Shown here: one piece after another, positions 1 through 9,507 of the stretch | Numbering within the stretch: position 1 is the stretch's first letter | How the letters are laid out: each line of letters opens with the position of its first letter | Origin: an uncultured beta proteobacterium | GTDB taxonomy: Bacteria > Pseudomonadota > Gammaproteobacteria > Burkholderiales > Burkholderiaceae | Assembly: GCA_903875135.1 (NCBI GenBank) | Contig: CAIQUZ010000011.1 | Span: forward strand, 1-46,111 | DNA: 46,111 nt | Direction of reading: 5' to 3' | Notes under the pieces: generated by a model | Seen by the model: the letters and a program-made list of their open reading frames with translations, nothing else | What the model was told of the DNA's origin: nothing | The model's database searches: none | Position numbers and translations under genes: made by a program

Positions 1-212
1 CCGATATCTTCCACAGTATGATGATCATCAATGTGCGTATCACCCTGTGCGGTAACCGTCAAATCAACCATGCCATGCCGAGCAATTTGATCGAGCATAT
101 GATCGAGAAACGGCACACCCGTATTTAATTCTGCACGGCCCGTACCATCAAGATTAATCATGAGATGAATCTTTGTTTCGGAGGTGTTACGATTAACTTC
201 AACTTGTCTCAT
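1..212 (-). CDS. hisB: Imidazoleglycerol-phosphate dehydratase, N-terminal part
   Basis: HisB dehydrates imidazole glycerol phosphate to imidazole acetol phosphate in histidine synthesis. Only the first 70 codons are inside the window; the gene runs off the left edge. Reading leftward from ATG at 212, the protein starts [15 protein letters not shown] and continues with the family blocks [15 protein letters not shown] and [13 protein letters not shown]; the last carries metal-binding His residues of the Mn-dependent active site. The start has no competing in-frame ATG. It is divergent from hisC, with only 52 bases between start codons, although in related bacteria hisB normally follows hisC on the same strand. 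Identity is secure; the length cannot be judged. Confidence 0.93.
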   Translation of the reverse strand, partial: MRQVEVNRNTSETKIHLMINLDGTGRAELNTGVPFLDHMLDQIARHGMVDLTVTAQGDTHIDDHHTVEDI

Positions 213-264
213 TCCGTCATAATATCATTCGTTGATCGTTAATCGTTTTTTAGAAAGTAATTTT

Positions 265-1332
265 ATGTCGCGTTTTTGGAGTAAAGCCATCGCCCAACTC
301 ACCCCATATACCCCGGGTGAGCAGTTACAAATCACTGATTTAATTAAATTAAATACGAATGAAAGCCCTTATGGCCCGTCACCTAAAGCGATGGCGGCTA
401 TTCAAAACGCCTGCAATGACTCTTTACGACTTTACCCACCACCGAATTCTGACGCCCTGAAAGATACGATTGCGAAGGTCTATGGACTCGACAATTCTCA
501 AGTTTTTGTTGGGAATGGTTCAGATGAAATCTTGGCGCATATTTTTTTGGGTCTTTTTAAGCATGAAGAACCCATCTTATTTCCCGATATCAGCTATACC
601 TTTTATCCGGTATACGCGAGCCTTTATGAAATCGAAGCGATTCGAATACCGCTCGATGAGCAACTACAAATACGAATCGATGATTACCTCGCTCACCCAA
701 AAAATGGCGGAATTATTTTCCCGAACCCAAATGCGCCAACCGGTCAAGGCATGGAACTTTCTGATATTGAGCGCTTATTAAAAGCCAATGCCAATAGCGT
801 TGTAGTCATTGATGAAGCTTATGTCGATTTTGGAACAGAATCCTGCGTCAGTCTCATCAATCGATATGACAATCTATTAGTGACGCACAGTCTTTCAAAA
901 TCACGGGCCCTGGCGGGACTTCGGGTCGGCTATGCCATGGGTAATTCCAGTTTGATTGAAGGGCTTGAGCGCGTTAAAAACAGCTTTAATTCTTATCCAC
1001 TCGATCGCCTTGCTCAAGCAGGTGCGCAAGCAGCTATTGCGGACCAAGTCCATTTAAAACAAACCAGTCAAAAGGTCATTGATAGCCGCAACAAATTAAT
1101 CCCTGAATTAGACGCCCTTGGTTTTCAGACCTTACCCTCACAAGCCAACTTTGTCTTCACGACCCACCCCGATTTAAGTGGTGATGAACTCTATCAGGGG
1201 CTTCGGGATCAAAAAATCTTGGTGCGCCACTTTAATGCTCCACGCATCCATCAATACGTTCGTATTACGATCGGCACTGAACTCCAATGCGCTGATCTAA
1301 TCAGGGCACTAAAGCATCTGTTAAAAAAATAA
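265..1332 (+). CDS. hisC: Histidinol-phosphate aminotransferase
   Basis: PLP-dependent class I/II aminotransferase that converts imidazole acetol phosphate and glutamate to histidinol phosphate. The 355-residue protein has the usual length. The N-terminal block [12 protein letters not shown], the cofactor-contacting IDEAYVDF near residue 182 and the Schiff-base lysine K212 in [16 protein letters not shown] are all present. I chose ATG 265 over an upstream TTG at 232 because [20 protein letters not shown] is the typical start of this subtype and a purine-rich stretch precedes it. The gene points right, against hisD and hisB; its stop is one base from the hisD stop. The sequence subtype (TPYTPGEQ) differs, from memory, from the HisC usually found in Burkholderiales his operons. 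Confidence 0.95.
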   Translation: MSRFWSKAIAQLTPYTPGEQLQITDLIKLNTNESPYGPSPKAMAAIQNACNDSLRLYPPPNSDALKDTIAKVYGLDNSQVFVGNGSDEILAHIFLGLFKHEEPILFPDISYTFYPVYASLYEIEAIRIPLDEQLQIRIDDYLAHPKNGGIIFPNPNAPTGQGMELSDIERLLKANANSVVVIDEAYVDFGTESCVSLINRYDNLLVTHSLSKSRALAGLRVGYAMGNSSLIEGLERVKNSFNSYPLDRLAQAGAQAAIADQVHLKQTSQKVIDSRNKLIPELDALGFQTLPSQANFVFTTHPDLSGDELYQGLRDQKILVRHFNAPRIHQYVRITIGTELQCADLIRALKHLLKK

Positions 1333-1333
1333 G

Positions 1334-2641
1334 TTATTTTTTAAGTCGCATTTCTGCGGCTTTTGCGTGGGCCTGGAGACCTTCGCCATGTGCTAAAACA
1401 CTAGCGATTTGTCCGAGCGTTTGAGCACCTGCAGCACTGACTTCAATCACACTACTGCGCTTGATAAAGTCATAAACACCAAGTGGTGATGAGAATCTCG
1501 AAGTACGTGATGTGGGCAAAACGTGATTGGGTCCCGCACAATAATCCCCTAGCGATTCACTCGTAAATTTACCTAGAAAAATAGCGCCAGCATGCCGGAT
1601 GTGAGCCAACCATTGCCGCGGGTTTTCAGAGGAAATTTCCATATGCTCTGGAGCAATTCGGTTCGATATCTCGCATGCTTCTTGCATATCTTTCACGAGA
1701 ATCATGGCGCCCCGATTTGTCAGCGATGTGCGAATCACTTCTTGACGCGGCATCTGCGGTAAAAGCTGTTCGATGCTGCGTTCCACCAAGTCCATAAACT
1801 CGGCATCTGGGCACAATAAAATCGATTGTGCCAATTCATCATGCTCTGCCTGAGAAAACAAATCCATAGCGACCCAATCCGGATCAGTACTTCCATCACA
1901 TATCACTAAAATTTCAGAAGGGCCGGCAATCATATCAATGCCAACCGTGCCAAAGACTCGTCTTTTCGCACTAGCCACATACGCATTACCAGGACCGACA
2001 ATCTTATCAACGGCAGGAATCGTTTGCGTACCATAGGCTAACGCACCTATAGCTTGTGCACCGCCAATTCTGAAAACACGGTCGACGCCGGCCACAAATG
2101 CGGCCGCTAGTACGAGTGAATTTTGGATGCCATCAGGTGTTGGCACCACCATAATCACTTCTTTCACACCTGCCACCTTGGCAGGTATGGCATTCATCAA
2201 TACCGAAGATGGGTAAGCGGCTTTACCTCCTGGCACATAAAGACCAACGCGGTCAATCGGCGTTACCTGTTGACCAAGGGAAGTTCCGTCGGCTTCCGTG
2301 TACTCCCAAGAATGACATCCGGACTCTTGTTTTTGGCGCTCATGATACAACTTGACTCGATTGGCGGCAGCCACTAAAGCCTCTTTTTGTAATGTAGGCA
2401 GTTGCTCAAATGCTTTTTGCATATCCGACTTCGAAATCTCTAGATCCGATAATTGCTTGACGTGCAGTCGATCAAACTGCTGGGTAAGTTCTAAGACGGC
2501 CGCATCACCATTCGCTTGTACGTTGCGCAATATTTTAGCAACCGTCAACTCGATCTCGGATAAGTCATCCTCAGATAAACTTAACAGCGCGTTTAAATCC
2601 GCCGCAAAAGTAGCATCAGCCTTGCTGAGTCGACGCATCAT
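1334..2641 (-). CDS. hisD: Histidinol dehydrogenase
   Basis: Zinc enzyme that carries out the last two steps of histidine synthesis, oxidising L-histidinol to L-histidine with two NAD+. It has 435 residues, the normal length. Visible family blocks are [50 protein letters not shown] and the catalytic Glu-His pair in IAPEHMEI. The ATG overlaps the hisG stop as ATGA, so translational coupling is likely. It is the last gene of the leftward series before the inverted hisC, whose stop is one base away, leaving no room for a terminator between them. Confidence 0.97.
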   Translation of the reverse strand: MMRRLSKADATFAADLNALLSLSEDDLSEIELTVAKILRNVQANGDAAVLELTQQFDRLHVKQLSDLEISKSDMQKAFEQLPTLQKEALVAAANRVKLYHERQKQESGCHSWEYTEADGTSLGQQVTPIDRVGLYVPGGKAAYPSSVLMNAIPAKVAGVKEVIMVVPTPDGIQNSLVLAAAFVAGVDRVFRIGGAQAIGALAYGTQTIPAVDKIVGPGNAYVASAKRRVFGTVGIDMIAGPSEILVICDGSTDPDWVAMDLFSQAEHDELAQSILLCPDAEFMDLVERSIEQLLPQMPRQEVIRTSLTNRGAMILVKDMQEACEISNRIAPEHMEISSENPRQWLAHIRHAGAIFLGKFTSESLGDYCAGPNHVLPTSRTSRFSSPLGVYDFIKRSSVIEVSAAGAQTLGQIASVLAHGEGLQAHAKAAEMRLKK

Positions 2642-3282
2642 GATGATGAATGACTTGCCGTTTCAAAGGCATTTAAAAACTCTTGCATCTCAAGACGATG
2701 ACGCTTGTGCGCCGCTTGATTCACAATCAGCTGTGCACTAATTTGCATGATTGTTTCTACTTCCACGAGATGATTGGCTTTCAGGGTATTGCCCGTAGAA
2801 ACTAGATCCACAATCGCATCAGCTAAACCGACCAAAGGAGCCAACTCCATCGAGCCGTACAATTTAATCATATCAACATGAACACCTTTATTAGCAAAGT
2901 GTTCTCTAGCGCATTGGACATATTTTGAGGCAATCTTTAAACGCGCCCCCTGCTTGACCGCTACGTCATAATCAAAACCTTCTTTAACGGCAACCGACAT
3001 TCGGCATTTGGCAATACCTAAATCGATGGGCACGTACAATCCTTCAACGCCATTTTCCAAAAGAACATCTTTGCCTGCAACACCAATATCGGCACCACCA
3101 AATTGCACATAGGTGGGTACATCCGATGCTCTCACAATAATAATCTGTAAGTTAGGATGCGAGGTTTTAATAATAAGTTTACGCGTCGTGTCTGGGTTTT
3201 CAGCTATAGAGATTCCTGCCCGCTCCAGCATAGGCAAAGTTTCTTCGAAAATTCTTCCTTTAGATAGGGCTAGTGTCAACAT
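2638..3282 (-). CDS. hisG: ATP phosphoribosyltransferase, short form
   Basis: Catalyses the first, committed step of histidine synthesis: ATP plus PRPP gives phosphoribosyl-ATP. At 214 residues it is the short form (HisG-S), which lacks the C-terminal histidine-sensing domain. That form is known to work as a hetero-octamer with the regulatory subunit HisZ, which is not in this window. [14 protein letters not shown] opens the protein, and [15 protein letters not shown] is the PRPP-binding signature. It lies between murA (36-base gap) and hisD (4-base overlap), the usual place in Burkholderiales. Confidence 0.96.
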   Translation of the reverse strand: MLTLALSKGRIFEETLPMLERAGISIAENPDTTRKLIIKTSHPNLQIIIVRASDVPTYVQFGGADIGVAGKDVLLENGVEGLYVPIDLGIAKCRMSVAVKEGFDYDVAVKQGARLKIASKYVQCAREHFANKGVHVDMIKLYGSMELAPLVGLADAIVDLVSTGNTLKANHLVEVETIMQISAQLIVNQAAHKRHRLEMQEFLNAFETASHSSS

Positions 3283-3318
3283 TTTTCTATTATCCTACAG
3301 AGCCGACTTAGAGGTCAG

Positions 3319-4593
3319 CTATTTGACTCTTGTAATATCCGCACCTAAAGCACTGAGTTTGCGCTCCATGCGGTCATAACCTCGATCCAAGTGATAAATA
3401 CGATCAATCAATGTTTCACCATTGGCGACCAAGCCTGCGATAACTAAGCTGGCAGAAGCTCTTAGATCGGTTGCCATAACCGTCGCGCCGGATAAATACT
3501 CAACCCCGTCTATCAGTGCAGTATTGCCTTCAATGCCGATCTGAGCCCCTAATCGGTTCATCTCTTGCACGTGCATAAAGCGATTTTCAAAGATGGTTTC
3601 TGTCACTCTTGAATTACCTAATGCAATGGTATTTAACGCCATAAACTGCGCCTGCATATCCGTCGGAAATGCAGGGTATTCGGAGGTGCGAAAACTCACT
3701 GGTTTTGGGCGGTCTTTCATGACGGCTTTAATAAAGTCTTTACCAACCTCCATTTTTAAACCTGCTTCCGTCAGTTTGGTCAACACGGCATCTAAGGTTT
3801 CGGGTTTGCAATCGTGAATATGGATTTCTCCACCGGTTGCGGCGACCGCACACAAAAACGTACCTGTTTCAATACGGTCAGCAATAATTCGATAATCGGC
3901 TCCATGCAGTTGTGCAACCCCTTCAATCACTAAATGGTCAGTATCAATTCCAGAAATCTTGGCACCCATTTGATTCAGAAGAAGTGCTAAATCGGTAACC
4001 TCTGGTTCACGAGCAGCATTTTCAAGGTAAGTAATCCCCTCTGCTAAAACGGCCGCCATCATCAGGTTTTCTGTGCCGGTGACGGTAATCATATCCGTCA
4101 GAATATGCGCGCCACGTAATCGATTTGACTCCTTTGGTGAATTCGCTTGGATATAACCATGCTGAATCTGCATCTGCGCACCCATCTTCTGCATACCCTT
4201 GATATGCTGATCAACGGGCCTCGCACCAATCGCACAACCTCCAGGTAAAGATACGCGAGCGTTACCAAATCTAGCAAGTAATGGGCCAAGAACCAATATA
4301 GAGGCTCTCATGGTCTTTACCATCTCGTAGGTCGCCTCAGCTTTGGCAATATGTTGTGCTTGTAACTCAACGACAGTGCGATTCTCAGGGTCGGGAAAAT
4401 GAACTTCTACACCCATTTCAATTAATAACTTGAGCATTGTCCGGACATCTTGTAAATCAGGCAAGTTGCGTAAAGTAATTTTTTCTGAAGTCAGTAAAGA
4501 GGCACACATCATGGGTAATGCGGCATTTTTAGCGCCCGCAATGTAGACATCGCCATGTAAAGAATGACCACCCCTGATTAACAACTTATCCAT
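3319..4593 (-). CDS. murA: UDP-N-acetylglucosamine 1-carboxyvinyltransferase
   Basis: Cytoplasmic enzyme that transfers enolpyruvate from PEP to UDP-GlcNAc, the first committed step of peptidoglycan synthesis and the fosfomycin target. The protein has 424 residues, standard for the family. The two-domain EPSP-synthase-like fold is indicated by [20 protein letters not shown] at the start and [13 protein letters not shown] near the end. The catalytic loop has the active cysteine, C120, in [16 protein letters not shown], so the enzyme is predicted to be fosfomycin-sensitive rather than of the Asp type. It follows the bolA-like gene by 29 bases, an arrangement found widely in proteobacteria. Confidence 0.97.
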   Translation of the reverse strand: MDKLLIRGGHSLHGDVYIAGAKNAALPMMCASLLTSEKITLRNLPDLQDVRTMLKLLIEMGVEVHFPDPENRTVVELQAQHIAKAEATYEMVKTMRASILVLGPLLARFGNARVSLPGGCAIGARPVDQHIKGMQKMGAQMQIQHGYIQANSPKESNRLRGAHILTDMITVTGTENLMMAAVLAEGITYLENAAREPEVTDLALLLNQMGAKISGIDTDHLVIEGVAQLHGADYRIIADRIETGTFLCAVAATGGEIHIHDCKPETLDAVLTKLTEAGLKMEVGKDFIKAVMKDRPKPVSFRTSEYPAFPTDMQAQFMALNTIALGNSRVTETIFENRFMHVQEMNRLGAQIGIEGNTALIDGVEYLSGATVMATDLRASASLVIAGLVANGETLIDRIYHLDRGYDRMERKLSALGADITRVK

Positions 4594-4622
4594 ACAAAGT
4601 CTCGATTAATTAAAAAAAATGC

Positions 4623-4865
4623 TTACGGTTGCTTGGCAAACTCAGCTGGCGTTAGCGTTTTAAAAGATAGGGCATGTATTTCTTCTTTCATGCGCGCGCC
4701 AAGAGCTGCATACACTTTTTGATGGCGGGCGATTGGTCTTAAGCCTTCAAATTCCGGGCTAACGATCGTGGCAAAAAAGTGTTGTCCATCACCCTCTAAA
4801 GCGATGTGAGTGCAGTTTAAGCCATTTTGTATATACGACTTGATCTCTTCAGGGGTGGGATACAT
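4623..4865 (-). CDS. ibaG: BolA/IbaG family protein
   Basis: Small 80-residue BolA-fold protein. BolA relatives partner with monothiol glutaredoxins in handling Fe-S clusters; the IbaG type is the one encoded next to murA. The first helix (PTPEEIKSYIQNGLNCTHIAL), the middle GDGQHFFATIVSPEFEGL and the helix-turn-helix-like RHQKVYAALGARMKEEIHAL match the fold. The invariant His in RHQKVYAAL is kept, and there is a Cys near residue 18. It sits 12 bases after the ABC permease and before murA. Family membership is clear; the precise role in this organism is inferred from relatives. Confidence 0.88.
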   Translation of the reverse strand: MYPTPEEIKSYIQNGLNCTHIALEGDGQHFFATIVSPEFEGLRPIARHQKVYAALGARMKEEIHALSFKTLTPAEFAKQP

Positions 4866-4877
4866 GAAAGCTCTCCA

Positions 4878-5684
4878 TTAATGTCTTAGTTTATAACCTT
4901 TTTTCAGTAATCTGAGTGCTACCCAAGTTACTACAACCATAAAGGCAAAAAGCACAGCAAGACTTTGTAAGGGAGGAACATCTGACTTCCCAAAAAAGCC
5001 ATACCGAAAGCCATCAATCATGTAGAAAAATGGATTGAAATGCGACACTTGTAGCCAAAAGGGTGGTAATGAATGAATCGAGTAAAAAACACCCGATAAC
5101 ATGGTGGCGGGCATGATGATAAAGTTTTGTGAGGCGGCTAACTGATCAAATTTATCGGCCCAAATTCCGGCAAGAAGACCCATCGCCCCTAAAAGGGCGG
5201 AGCCAAGTAACGCAAAGATAAAAATCCACCATGGTGCTTCAAACGGAATGGGCGAAAACCACATCGTTACTAAAAACACGCCTAAACCAACAGAGATGCC
5301 TCGAATCATCGCAGCGCCGACATAGGCAGCAAAAAATTCGACATGCGATAGTGGCGCTAATAGGACAAAAACAAGATTACCCGTTATTTTTGATTGAATT
5401 AATGATGAAGAAGTATTCGCAAAGGAGTTTTGTAAGATACTCATCATCACAAGACCGGGTATCAAAAAGGCAGCGTATTCATAGCCATAAATCTTCGGAC
5501 TATTGGTTAACACATGGCCAAAAATTAAAAGGTACAAAACAGCCGTTAATATAGGAGCAGCAACGGTCTGAAATGCAACACTATAAAAACGTTTCACCTC
5601 TTTACGAAAGAGTGCCGGCAAGCCACTCTGAATCTTGGCCTCTGGCATTAACGCGATAGGAGTCATCGGTTTTAATTCAGCCAT
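4878..5684 (-). CDS. ABC-2 type transporter permease
   Basis: Integral membrane protein of 268 residues with about six hydrophobic segments, of the ABC-2/YadH type. A cytoplasmic N-terminus of about 35 residues leads into AAPILTAVLYLLIFGHVL; later segments include FLIPGLVMMSILQNSF and IIMPATMLSGVFYSIHSLPP, the last containing the conserved gate-region signature of this family. Its ATG directly follows the stop of the ATPase gene at 5685, so the two form an exporter pair. In relatives the pair sits between the mla genes and bolA-murA. The substrate is unknown; the context suggests an envelope component, but that is inference. Confidence 0.9.
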   Translation of the reverse strand: MAELKPMTPIALMPEAKIQSGLPALFRKEVKRFYSVAFQTVAAPILTAVLYLLIFGHVLTNSPKIYGYEYAAFLIPGLVMMSILQNSFANTSSSLIQSKITGNLVFVLLAPLSHVEFFAAYVGAAMIRGISVGLGVFLVTMWFSPIPFEAPWWIFIFALLGSALLGAMGLLAGIWADKFDQLAASQNFIIMPATMLSGVFYSIHSLPPFWLQVSHFNPFFYMIDGFRYGFFGKSDVPPLQSLAVLFAFMVVVTWVALRLLKKGYKLRH

Positions 5685-6446
5685 TTAATGGGCCTCCGCC
5701 ATAATTTTGACAAAGACCGCCTCTAAATCAGCAGCGCCATCATCGCCAAGTATTTTCGGTGGCAAACCAGGGGGGCGGTGTTTTGCGAGTAAGTTTTCGG
5801 TCGTATCTAACGCGACTAAATGGCCGTTTTTCAGCATCGCAATGCGCCCACAAAGACTCTCAGCTTCTTCTAAATAATGCGTTGTTAATACAATAGTGTG
5901 GCCGGCTTGATTCAGTCGACTAATAAATTGCCATAAAGATTGTCGAAGTTCAACATCAACACCGGCGGTTGGCTCATCTAAAACAATCACTGGTGGTCGG
6001 TGGACAAGGGCTTGAGCGACTAAAACACGTCGTTTCATGCCGCCGGATAAAGATCTCATATTGGCATCGGCTTTACTTGTCAAATCAAGATTGGCCATGA
6101 TTTCATCAATCCAATCATCGTTTTTATTTAAGCCAAAATATCCTGATTGAAAAGTCAAGGTCTCACGTACCGTAAAAAATGGATCAAATACCAACTCTTG
6201 TGGAACGACTCCCAATTGGCGGCGTGCAATGCGAAAATCTTTTTGAACATCATGGCCCATGACTTCAATCGTTCCAGAATCTGGAGTACATAAGCCCGCC
6301 ATACTGGTGATGAGTGTTGTCTTGCCCGCCCCATTAGGGCCTAACAGACCAAAGAACTCTCCTTGTTCTACCTCTAAGGACACGCCATCTAACGCTTTCA
6401 GATTGCCGTAACTTTTTTTAACTGACCGTATGGATAATGCAGACAT
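5685..6446 (-). CDS. ABC transporter ATP-binding protein (YadG-like)
   Basis: Cytoplasmic ATPase of 253 residues that powers the ABC-2 permease encoded immediately downstream. Motifs appear in order: Walker A GPNGAGKTTL near residue 37, signature LSGGMKRRVLVAQAL, Walker B VIVLDEPTAGVD and the switch-loop His in TTHYLEEAE. These make it catalytically competent. It begins three bases after mlaB ends. Similar pairs in other proteobacteria are annotated yadG-yadH; the transported molecule is not known. Confidence 0.92.
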   Translation of the reverse strand: MSALSIRSVKKSYGNLKALDGVSLEVEQGEFFGLLGPNGAGKTTLITSMAGLCTPDSGTIEVMGHDVQKDFRIARRQLGVVPQELVFDPFFTVRETLTFQSGYFGLNKNDDWIDEIMANLDLTSKADANMRSLSGGMKRRVLVAQALVHRPPVIVLDEPTAGVDVELRQSLWQFISRLNQAGHTIVLTTHYLEEAESLCGRIAMLKNGHLVALDTTENLLAKHRPPGLPPKILGDDGAADLEAVFVKIMAEAH

Positions 6447-6449
6447 TCG

Positions 6450-6707
6450 TTATTGTGGCCCTTTAATGGTCAGCAGCCCATCCAGTCCATAGACCTTAGC
6501 AAGGACCTGCAGCTTTTCAGAGAAGCCATGAACTTGCATCTCTGAGTTCACCCTAAACCATGCTAGTAGCACAGCCAATATCGAAGAATCAAACTCTTCT
6601 AAGCTTGAAGCATCAATCGATTTTTCATGATTTTTTATTTGTACAATTCCGTTGTCGCGCACATCTTTAGCGTTTTGATGATTCACAATTGAGGGGAGAA
6701 TAATCAT
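6450..6707 (-). CDS. mlaB: MlaB-like STAS-domain protein
   Basis: Small STAS-domain subunit of 85 residues from ATG 6707. In the MlaFEDB inner-membrane complex, MlaB binds the MlaF ATPase and is needed for its activity. SIDASSLEEFDSSILAVLL aligns with the IDLSxxxxVDSSxxALL core that contains the key Ser/Thr, and LQVLAKVYGLDGLL matches the C-terminal helix. A longer reading from TTG 6734 exists, but it overlaps mlaC by 23 bases and adds a basic stretch unlike the family. The GAGG before ATG 6707 is directly adjacent to it, so spacing is poor. It closes the mla set, four bases after mlaC. Confidence 0.85.
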   Translation of the reverse strand: MIILPSIVNHQNAKDVRDNGIVQIKNHEKSIDASSLEEFDSSILAVLLAWFRVNSEMQVHGFSEKLQVLAKVYGLDGLLTIKGPQ

Positions 6708-6711
6708 CCTC

Positions 6712-7374
6712 TTATTTCGCTTTCGACAAAGCAATATTTCGCTCTTGTAAAAACTTGATTAAGCCATCAATCCCGTTGGCACTAATTTGAGTATTAAATT
6801 GGCCACGATAAGCCTCAATTAACCAAGCTCCCAGGACATTGATGTCGTAAAGTCTCCAAGCGTCTCCAGCCTTTGTTAAACGATAGTCCAATTGAATTGG
6901 ATCACCTTTGTTCATAATTTGTGTCTTCACCACAACTTCGGTATCCGTTGGATCCATCCGAAATGGCCTGTAAGTTACCGTTTGATCCTTAACCTGCGTA
7001 AGTGCGCCCGCATAAGTTCTAATCAATAGCGTCTTAAATTCAACAATAATTTGATTTTGTTGCTCGGGCGTTGCGCGACTCCAGTTTTTCCCCACAGCAA
7101 GCTGGGTTGTCTTACGAAAATCTGTATAGGGAACAATTTTAGTTTCGACTAAATCAATGACTTTTGAGATATTTCCAGACTGAATCTCTTTATCGCCTTT
7201 GATGGTATTCATGACATCACTCACCATGGTCTTGACTAAACCATCCGGAGTTGAGTCGATTGCTTGCGCATGGGTTGGGTAACTGACGACCAAACTCGCC
7301 ATGAGCATCATTGCTAGTATCAAATAGCGTATGCGAAATAGGAGAGACTGCTTTGTTAACGCCAAACTTTTCAT
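6712..7374 (-). CDS. mlaC: MlaC periplasmic phospholipid-binding protein
   Basis: Periplasmic carrier that shuttles phospholipids between the MlaA outer-membrane complex and the MlaFEDB transporter. From ATG 7374 the protein has 220 residues, with a signal peptide (hydrophobic YLILAMMLMASLVVSYP, cleavage expected after THAQA) and then the MlaC/Ttg2D fold, including VAVGKNWSRATPEQQNQII and LYDINVLGAWLIEAYRGQF. I rejected a longer frame from 7461 because it overlaps mlaA and hides the signal peptide, while ATG 7374 has an AAAGGA six bases upstream. A 52-base gap separates it from mlaA. Confidence 0.94.
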   Translation of the reverse strand: MKSLALTKQSLLFRIRYLILAMMLMASLVVSYPTHAQAIDSTPDGLVKTMVSDVMNTIKGDKEIQSGNISKVIDLVETKIVPYTDFRKTTQLAVGKNWSRATPEQQNQIIVEFKTLLIRTYAGALTQVKDQTVTYRPFRMDPTDTEVVVKTQIMNKGDPIQLDYRLTKAGDAWRLYDINVLGAWLIEAYRGQFNTQISANGIDGLIKFLQERNIALSKAK

Positions 7375-7426
7375 CACAAATCCTTTAATAAGATCTCCTA
7401 TTTTAGATCCTTTTAGATGACATGGC

Positions 7427-8212
7427 TTAACGAATGCGGTTTTCCTCTTTTTGGAGGACATCAGAGGGCAGATCCTCTTCCTCTTCGATCATCGGCGGGT
7501 TGCCATCATAGATACGATCCCTACGTCGTTGAATATAGGCATCTCTAACAAAAGAATACTTATCAAATGCTGCGGTCTCTAAGAGACTACTTGCGCTAAG
7601 GTATTTCGAGCGCTGATCGACAACGCGTACAGCGGTAATCGTATTACGGGTCGGAATATCAGAGATATAACTCAGTAAAATATCCGTCTCAAGGTCAAAA
7701 ACCCAACCTACAGTATCCCGAACATTACTTGGTCCTAATAAAGGAAGAACCATATAGGGCCCATCCCCAGCACCCCAAACCCCAAAGGTTTGTCCAAAAT
7801 CCTCTTGATGCTTCTCTAAACCGGCACCCGAAGCAACATCAAAGATACCCCCAATACCAAAGGTGGTATTTATAATAAATCGCGTCAAGTCTTCAACCGC
7901 CACCTTTGGTTTGCCTTGTAGCAATTGATTGACTGAGGTGTAAATATCGCCAATATTAGAGAACACATTTGAAATACGGTTACGTACAAAGGTCGGCAAG
8001 ATAAATTCATAAACTTTGGTGATTGGCGTTACCAAGTATTTATCTAAACCTTCATTAAAAGAAAACACATTACGGTTCACTTTTTCCCAAGGATCTTTTT
8101 TAGAGGCTTGTTGCCCTTCGGGTATTGAAGCGCATCCAACAAAAAGACAGGTCATTAAACCCAAGATTAGCCATCGAGAATATTTTTTCCATGGGCTTAA
8201 AGCACGTTGCAT
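7427..8212 (-). CDS. mlaA: MlaA (VacJ) outer-membrane lipoprotein
   Basis: Outer-membrane lipoprotein that removes misplaced phospholipid from the outer leaflet and hands it to MlaC. It has 261 residues, with a lipoprotein signal ending in LFVGC (lipid-modified C27). Family blocks are DPWEKVNRNVFSFNEGLDKY, FINTTFGIGGIFDVA and the PYMVLPLLGPSNVRDTVG stretch that forms the channel region. Its ATG overlaps the mlaD stop by one base (TAATG). In E. coli mlaA is unlinked; here it lies inside the mla series, between mlaD and mlaC, an order seen in related Betaproteobacteria. The tail is acidic. Confidence 0.95.
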   Translation of the reverse strand: MQRALSPWKKYSRWLILGLMTCLFVGCASIPEGQQASKKDPWEKVNRNVFSFNEGLDKYLVTPITKVYEFILPTFVRNRISNVFSNIGDIYTSVNQLLQGKPKVAVEDLTRFIINTTFGIGGIFDVASGAGLEKHQEDFGQTFGVWGAGDGPYMVLPLLGPSNVRDTVGWVFDLETDILLSYISDIPTRNTITAVRVVDQRSKYLSASSLLETAAFDKYSFVRDAYIQRRRDRIYDGNPPMIEEEEDLPSDVLQKEENRIR

Positions 8213-8688
8213 TATTTTTCTGTTTCTTTACCGGCATCCGCCGCTTTGTTATATAAAAATTGACTAATCAAACTCTCTAAAACAATAGCAGATTGGGTTT
8301 GGGTAATTTTGCTTCCTTGCACCAATAGTTGCTCATCACCACCCGCTTCAATACCGATGTACTGCTCACCCAACAATCCCGATGTCAAAATTTTAGCCGA
8401 GGAGTCTTTTGGAAAATGATAGTTTTCTTCTAGATTAAGCGTCACTGTTGCTTGATACGTTTTGTCATCAAAGGCAATATTGGCGACTCGACCCACAACT
8501 ACACCAGCACTTTTCACTGGGGCTCTTGGTTTTAAGCCCCCAATATTGTCAAATTTTGCAGAAACTGTATAGTTCTTCGCAAAGCTAAACGAGCTCATAT
8601 TGCCAGCCTTTAAGGCAAGAAATAGAAGTGCCAAAAACCCCGTAACAACAAATAAACCAACCCAAAAATCTAAAGAATTCTTTTTCAT
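8212..8688 (-). CDS. mlaD: MlaD, MCE-domain phospholipid transport subunit
   Basis: Inner-membrane-anchored MCE protein. Six copies form the periplasmic ring of the Mla transporter, with a hydrophobic pore for lipid. It has 158 residues: one N-terminal membrane helix (about residues 8-27) followed by a single MCE domain (YTVSAKFDNIGGLKPRAPVK through SAKILTSGLLGEQYIGIEAG), then a helical tail (VLESLISQFLY) that would line the central pore. Length and layout are typical of MlaD. It starts 27 bases after mlaE and overlaps mlaA by one base. Confidence 0.95.
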   Translation of the reverse strand: MKKNSLDFWVGLFVVTGFLALLFLALKAGNMSSFSFAKNYTVSAKFDNIGGLKPRAPVKSAGVVVGRVANIAFDDKTYQATVTLNLEENYHFPKDSSAKILTSGLLGEQYIGIEAGGDEQLLVQGSKITQTQSAIVLESLISQFLYNKAADAGKETEK

Positions 8689-8715
8689 ATATTGATCGCT
8701 TTGATGAAGACTATC

Positions 8716-9507
8716 TTATGTCGAAAACATGACAGCCGTTAATAAAAAGTCTAAAGCAAGCACCGCTAAAGAAGAAATGACAACCGTTCTAGTCGTCGCA
8801 AGAGAAACTCCTTCCGGCGTAGCCTTACTCTCATACCCTTGATATACCGCAATAAAAGTCACTGCAATCCCAAAAACAATACTTTTAATCACCCCGTTGC
8901 CGACATCATTTAAAACATCCACTCCACCTTGCATTTGTGACCAAAAAGCTCCTGAATCAACCCCAATGAGCGGAACTCCTACCAAGTAGCCACCGATAAT
9001 GCCGACCGCACTAAAAATAGCAGCCAAGATTGGCATCGCAATCACTCCCGCCCAAAATCTGGGAGCAATCACCCGCGCAATCGGATCAACCGCCATCATC
9101 TCCATGGCGGAGAGCTGCTCGCCTGCTTTCATCAGACCAATTTCTGCAGTTAGTGATGTCCCTGCCCGACCCGCAAATAATAAGGCAGTTACTACAGGCC
9201 CTAACTCTCGGGTAAGAGATAAGGCGACCAACAACCCTAAAGCTTGCTCAGACCCATAACGGTTCAAGGTGTAATAACCTTGTAAGCCTAAGACAAATCC
9301 GACAAATAGACCAGACACCGCAATAATGACAAATGAGTAGTTACCAAGGAAAAATACTTGATCACTCACGAGCCGAAAACGGTTGAATAATCCAGTTGAC
9401 CGACGAATGATCGAGCCAAACATCCGTGTTGCATGACCAATGCCAGCAAGGTTGGTTATAACAAACTTGCCCAGTCTAGATATACGCTGAGTGATCATGC
9501 TATTCAT
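8716..9507 (-). CDS. mlaE: MlaE, phospholipid ABC transporter permease
   Basis: Permease of the Mla phospholipid transporter. From ATG 9507 it has 263 residues, with an amphipathic N-terminus and about five membrane helices. FVGFVLGLQGYYTLNRYGSE and LVALSLTRELGPVVTALLFAGRAG match the MlaE/YrbE family core, including the ELGPV coupling region. Three starts are possible. ATG 9507 overlaps mlaF by eight bases and has a GGTGGG seven bases upstream; ATG 9498 would lose three residues; TTG 9528 is least likely. The overlap suggests coupled translation with the ATPase. Confidence 0.93.
   Translation of the reverse strand: MNSMITQRISRLGKFVITNLAGIGHATRMFGSIIRRSTGLFNRFRLVSDQVFFLGNYSFVIIAVSGLFVGFVLGLQGYYTLNRYGSEQALGLLVALSLTRELGPVVTALLFAGRAGTSLTAEIGLMKAGEQLSAMEMMAVDPIARVIAPRFWAGVIAMPILAAIFSAVGIIGGYLVGVPLIGVDSGAFWSQMQGGVDVLNDVGNGVIKSIVFGIAVTFIAVYQGYESKATPEGVSLATTRTVVISSLAVLALDFLLTAVMFST

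Noticed and set aside
232..264. Longer hisC start at TTG 232
   Set aside because: ATG 265 gives the typical MSRFW start; the upstream residues are unlike relatives.
6708..6734. Longer mlaB start at TTG 6734
   Set aside because: It overlaps mlaC and adds a basic stretch not found in STAS-domain MlaB proteins; ATG 6707 completes the domain.
7375..7461. Longer mlaC start at 7461
   Set aside because: It would overlap mlaA and place 29 residues before a clear signal peptide; ATG 7374 has a proper ribosome binding site.
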